DNA of 64,000 bases from Doryteuthis pealeii (taxonomy: Eukaryota; Mollusca; Cephalopoda; Myopsida; Loliginidae). Shown piece by piece: positions 59,560 through 64,000 of the stretch. The notes beneath the pieces were generated by a model. That model had not been told where the DNA came from. It ran no database searches and was given only the letters and a program-made list of their open reading frames with translations. The first letter of the stretch is position 1, and every line of letters starts with the position of its first letter. The stretch lies in the NCBI GenBank assembly GCA_023376005.1, contig CM042157.1, forward strand, positions 63,878,311 through 63,942,310. Reading direction: 5' to 3'. The position numbers were made by a program, and so were the translations under genes.

Positions 59560-59812
59560 GATATATAATACTAATAATATCATTATTGGAGGAAAAATAA
59601 AGGGTCTACCATGGTTTCAATCAAATTGAAATGATTTCTTCAGGACCTTACCCTATCCTTAGTTAAATTAAACATATATAAATATCCTTAATTTAACTAA
59701 GGAATTACATTGACTTAGTTCATGTAGGGTAGGGTCCTGAAGAAATCATTTCAATTTGATTGAAACCATGGTAGACCCTTTATTTTTCCTCTAATAATAT
59801 TATTAGTATTAT
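59560..59812. repeat. Foldback element, arms about 90-110 bp
   Basis: GGAAAAATAAAGGGTCTACC at about 59,590 pairs with its complement near 59,785. The match runs through ATCAAATTGAAATGATTTC and AGGACC towards the centre. Confidence 0.88.
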
Positions 59813-59814
59813 CA

Positions 59815-60690
59815 CTGCTCTGTATTTTTAATATATTGAGCACTTTTGGTTTATTTACTGATGCCAATGCGACGGAAAAGTTAAAGCAGTGATTGGATAA
59901 TTCATTGATATATATATATATTTTCTGTGTTTTAGTGATTGTAAAAGGGTGTATAGCTATCATTTCCATTCTTTAGGGTGCCTCACACGGTGTAATAGTT
60001 GTGATACTATGATTGAAGACGAACATAGTCAGAATAAATAAATAAATAAATGAATAAGAAAGAGAATAGGTTAAAGCCAGGCATAAGTAAAAGGGGTGGG
60101 TGGTTGACCTTTTTACGAATCCAAAGATTAAGCCGTAAAGTTTAAGAGACTTGTACGACCACCATGAAGTTAGGCCACTAAGTGATAATATCTTAGGCAC
60201 CCAGGTATTAAAAGCAAAAGGGATTTTTATGAGAAAATCTCTTTTGAAAAAATTAATGGTCGACGTATTGACGACGTAGTGTCTGAAAAAATATTTAATT
60301 ACTTTAATTTAAAGGCTTAATGATGACTAGAAGTCTGCGATTCGATTTAAGTGCTGGCCATCTGTGTGGTCCGGAGAAGATGGTTGGGGAAGGGGAATTT
60401 GACATAAATACAGCTAAACTCGAGCACTAAGCCAGTTAGAACTCGGCCCGTTGAGGTGTTAAGATCGCCGGTAGGGGTAGCCAGTAGCAGCCAGTTGGAT
60501 AGACAGCGAAGTCTTACACGCACCCTTCTTCCATCCGCGTCTTGTTTACAAACACTTGTAGATGTTGTTTGTTTTTATTTTTGTGACCCTGTTTCTGTCT
60601 CGTGCAAATACAGCCAGCGCAGAGTGTTACAATGTTTGGGGTTCTAGACATTGTGCATTGAAGGTGCAGAGCGCAGAACAGGTAGTATTA
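59815..60690. other. Mostly unassigned; less AT-rich block at 60,430-60,680
   Basis: A partial SINE C head is at about 59,980-60,010 (CACGGTGTAATAGTTGTG). The 60,430-60,680 block looks unique, with normal composition and no frame above about 60 residues; it could be a non-coding exon or an unknown repeat. Confidence 0.3.
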
Positions 60691-60694
60691 CATA

Positions 60695-60785
60695 GTCAAT
60701 AAAGACTAGCAAACAATTACTAGTGAGTTTTAGTCTCACTGGGTGCCCCATACATCCGGTGTTGTGCCCTAAGTAAGCAAACTAT
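60695..60785 (+). mobile_element. SINE family C fragment
   Basis: The B-box-like ACTAGTGAGTTTTAGTCTC, GGGTGCCCCATAC and TGTGCCCTAAGTAAGC are in family order. Confidence 0.6.
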
Positions 60786-60795
60786 ATGTAAAAAG

Positions 60796-61012
60796 TAAAG
60801 TCGTTGGGGTGGCCTGAAGTCGGTATCAGCCAGACAGCGAGGGAGTCTATCCCCTTTTCACTAGCGCTATACCAGGGAGATTGTTTTTGCATCTGGGGTG
60901 GAGCGCCACACCTACCATCAGCTCCTTACTTTAACACACAGATCCTTGTGCTACTCATTTGCTGAGTTGGCGAGGGCCGGTATCGAACCAAGAACCTTGC
61001 GATTCCTAGAAT
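60796..61012 (-). mobile_element. SINE family A copy
   Basis: GTAAAGTCGTTGGGGTGGCC at the tail through to ATCGAACCAAGAACCTTGCG at the head side, minus orientation. Confidence 0.8.
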
Positions 61013-61054
61013 CAATTATTATTCCCATTCTTTAACAGCCCTGTCGATGTGGCT

Positions 61055-61590
61055 TTAGAATACATAGACCCCTCCCCACAATGGGCCTCCTGTTGGCTGT
61101 GAGTGGTGACCTGTGATGCTTAAGGACGGAACCCTGGTAGCTGAGCAGTCCATAACATGCAACTCTTCACTTTGGCCCTTACTTAGGATAGACGAGCGAT
61201 CAATTGGCTGGTCATGTCAAGCCCTAGCACCTATATGATTGTCCAAACACTATTGGCAACATCCCAACCTTTTTTTTTTTTTTATTACATATGTGCTAGA
61301 AAGCAGTGGCTGAGGGTCTTAATGTCCTGGGTATGACGTTAAACTATCTAATGGTGAAGTTCAAATTCTGGAGGTCTGGGGAATGTGGAGTACCTCTTCA
61401 TCACCATTACCCCCAGGTCCACTCTGACTCGAGGGGTGGTACCTGACAGGGGTTAAATAGAAGAAAGTGAGTTAAAAAAATGTTTTTTAAAAAATTGAGC
61501 ACCCATCAAGAATGAATAAAACAAAACGTCTTCCGCATAAAATAACCCAACAATGGTTGACATACTGTAAAATACAACTAACCAACTATT
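61055..61590 (+). mobile_element. 570-bp retroposon copy, nearly full-length
   Basis: It runs from CCTCCCCACAATGGGCCTCC to CATAAAATAACCCAACAATG and ACTGTAAAATACAACTAACC. Frame comparison with 11,652-12,220 shows shifts and stops in the short frame. Confidence 0.8.
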
Positions 61591-61599
61591 TTTTAAGTT

Positions 61600-62220
61600 A
61601 AGGTAAATGAGTAAAGAAAGCCCTATGGGAATTTCATCTTTACACAAAATAAATCGTTAAAATAACCGCCAGTTTGATTACATTACCTTATCTTTTATTA
61701 TTTTCTTTTCTTTCTTTTTTTTAAAGCTCGACCTAAATTCAAACACATTCCAAAAACATAAGTTTTTTAAGATCTTAGTTAGTGGTTTAACTGGTTTGAA
61801 AGCACCAAAAACCGGATAGAACCAGATGCCAATGACCCGAACATCTGAAAGAGAAAATTGATTTGATTGGAGCTAAACGAATTTTTAGCCAATCACAGAC
61901 GTCGACGTAAGTATATTTTGTCATGCTTTTCGTATTTTGTTTATCTCCCCTTCGCTTTAAATGTAAATAAATAGTTGTTTTTTTTTGGGGGGGGGGGAAT
62001 GTTTACTTTTTTTTTCGTATAGAAAGAAAATTTAAATTGCTTTGTACTTTAAAATAGTTTGAATCGTTTTTAATGTAAATTTAGAACTGATTTGGGACAG
62101 ATGATTTTTGTAGTTATCGTAAACAAAAGACTGATAATGTTTATTATTTATTTAATATTTGTTTACATTTGTATGCATTTAATTTAAATCGTATATCATT
62201 TAAGTTAAATGCAGATTGAT
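61600..62220. other. AT-rich unassigned sequence
   Basis: No gene or recognised repeat was found. Confidence 0.3.
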
Positions 62221-62223
62221 TAT

Positions 62224-62712
62224 GTAGCACAAGGTCGAAAGTATGGGGCACCCAGTGAGACTCGAACTCTCTAACAATGTGAGGTGTTCAAATTAGATTT
62301 TATTTAATTATTAAATTATTTAATAACTATTTAATTTAAATAGTTATTAAATAATACATACATACTTATTTACTAAATTTAGCTTAGCTGTGGCACAAGG
62401 CCAGGATTATGGGGCACTCAGTGAGCATCAAACTCACTAACAATGATTGATCTGCTAATCCACTTTGATAACTAGAATTACAGCCATTTTGCACCATGTG
62501 ATGTGAACAAATTAAATATATTTACTAAATTTAACTCAAATGTGGCACAAGGTCAGCAGTATGGGGCACCCAGAGAGAATCGAACTCACTGACAATGGTA
62601 TTTAATTATCCAAACAGTTGTTGTAGGATGTGACGAACATCAAACTCGCTATTCATTCAGTATTAATGGACCTGCGAGATTAGTTTGCTAACCATTAGAC
62701 CACGTACACCAG
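62224..62712 (-). mobile_element. Tandem tRNA-derived SINEs (C, C, C, D)
   Basis: GCACAAGG marks the tails at 62,227, 62,393 and 62,545, each followed by a GGGGCAC...GTGAG block and a B-box complement such as GAATCGAACTCACTGAC. A SINE D (TAGGATGTGACGAACATC to GCTAACCATTAGACCACG) ends the row. All are on the minus strand. Confidence 0.7.
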
Positions 62713-62774
62713 GTGAGGTACTTAAAAAATATATATCGTTTTTACTGAACCACAGATTAATATTATTTTCTTCT

Positions 62775-63030
62775 GCCCCTGTTCCAGTGGCTTCGGCCCT
62801 GGGTCACATAAGTTAACAACGTTGATCCTAGGGTACCGCCTGTCCCCTAGATTTAAAGGAGCAGGGCTGGGTTTATTGTCCGGTGTCTGAGGCGCCCCTT
62901 CCCTTGAGGGGTAACGCCGACGGGATCAACGTATTTTTTGCATTCGCCTCTCATGAGCTTCGGTTCGTGGGTGGTCCCACATTAATAGGGCCTTGTGCCT
63001 GATCCGTACACATGGGGTACGCGGTAAATC
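62775..63030 (-). repeat. GC-rich dispersed repeat family F, copy 3
   Basis: CCAGTGGCTTCGGCCCTGGG, AGCAGGGCTGGGTTTATTG and AATAGGGCCTTGTGCCTGA are the reverse of 41,040-41,285. Confidence 0.65.
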
Positions 63031-63039
63031 CACAGATTA

Positions 63040-63435
63040 AATATCTAAAAAAGATGCAAATTTAAAATATTCCCTACAGGCGATAGGGATTAATTTAAAT
63101 TTGCAAAAGAAAAGAAAAGAAAGAAATAAGAAGAAAAAAAATGAAAAAAAAATCAAAAGCCTGTACTTAGTGTGGGTATTGTTTAAATTTTAGTCGTATA
63201 TCCTAAAGAGAGTCCGGGACGTTCAATTAAGCAAATTTATTTATGCACAACCTATGATTCAGACGTGAAAAAAAAAAAAAAAGACAACAAAACTATAACA
63301 AAAAACAAACAGTAAACCACCCATTTGTTACTAAGTTCAATTTTCCGCCATTAGATGACGTCATATCGCGCCAAAATGAAATGGAAGCACACCTGCGAGT
63401 GAGAAAATTGAAATGTTCGCTTTAAAGTGGTTCAA
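63040..63435. other. AT-rich unassigned sequence
   Basis: No gene or recognised repeat was found apart from A-rich runs. Confidence 0.3.
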
Positions 63436-63439
63436 TCTA

Positions 63440-63880
63440 TGTATTAATACTCGTGTTCCTTAAAAGTACGACCGTTGTCATCTTGCAACACACTCTAGTT
63501 AAAAACGAGACCGTCCAAATCGTCCAAGATGAAATACAAAAATGTAAATCCTAAATAATCTGGTGTTACTTATCCGCCGAATTCTTATTTCTTATGAGTA
63601 TCGACACCTCAGCTAAATAATGGACCCTTTCATTATTATTATTATAACGAAAATGGACATGCTACACAGAAAAATATAATAAGAAAGAAAGAAAGAAAAG
63701 AGAGTAGGGGGAAAATTATAGATAGAGAGGGTGAGCGCGTGGAAGCGATAACATTAATCTATTTTATTTGAACATGATGAAACGATGAAAAGAAGGAAAG
63801 AAAAAAGTGAGAGAGGGTTAAATAAAGATTATAATACTTTTTACATATTGAACTATTTAGCAATAACTCTTAAGTACAAA
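63440..63880 (+). repeat. Direct repeat of 55,590-56,250 without the SINE (empty site)
   Basis: The matching order of blocks ends with GAGAGAGGGTTAAATAAAG followed by ATAATACTTTTTACATATTG, with no SINE between. Confidence 0.8.
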
Positions 63881-64000
63881 TATAGAGTAAGCCTTGTACT
63901 CTATATTCCCCTTATACTATAAGGGATGGGGGAAAGATGGACAGACAACTCAACACCGAGAGGACGAGAGCGATTTTCTACAAGGTACACCCATCCTCTA

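Overview
The window is eukaryotic, AT-rich, gene-poor and packed with repeats. Long C2H2 zinc-finger arrays in single exons, tRNA-derived SINEs, non-LTR retrotransposons with a restriction-like endonuclease, and TTAGGG-type motifs all fit a lophotrochozoan. A cephalopod mollusc, known for C2H2 expansion, is my best guess. That is an inference; nothing here is a species marker.

Layout. (1) 1-17,877 is a giant head-to-head palindrome, arms about 8.93 kb and loop about 35 nt. Its left arm holds an intact minus-strand zinc-finger exon (3,733-4,962); the right arm holds the same exon broken by many one-base indels. (2) 17,878-21,100 is a spacer of foldback and TIR elements. (3) About 21,225-33,951 is a second giant palindrome centred in a SINE near 27,590. 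Its left arm holds a 118-bp satellite, a splice acceptor, decayed fingers, an intact 21-finger ORF (22,895-24,676) and two LINE insertions that cut the next finger. Its right arm is the same sequence, increasingly noisy towards a 100-N gap. (4) 34,052-37,800 is an AAT/AAG minisatellite with two copies of an RLE-type LINE. (5) 37,800-64,000 is a mosaic of SINEs, a 570-bp retroposon, MITEs, LTR-like pieces, tandem repeats and further LINE fragments, with no recognisable host gene.

The only convincing protein-coding material is two paralogous C2H2 arrays and broken retrotransposon reading frames. The two arrays share homologous upstream sequence, including a splice acceptor and the same decayed finger. 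They therefore come from one ancestral gene that duplicated, gained and lost fingers, and was partly broken by LINEs. No N-terminal effector domain is visible.

The main caution is that both palindromes look more like read fold-back or assembly artefacts than biology: the second arm of each carries dense single-base indels that break frames intact in the first arm. Right-arm features should not be counted as extra genes until reads are checked. The most interesting probably real structures are: a TTAGGG-like module shared by DNA elements with different terminal inverted repeats; a Dong/R4-like LINE whose copies sit in AAT/TAA runs; LINE insertions in a zinc-finger exon with target duplications; and a 570-bp retroposon with a clear 14-bp target duplication.
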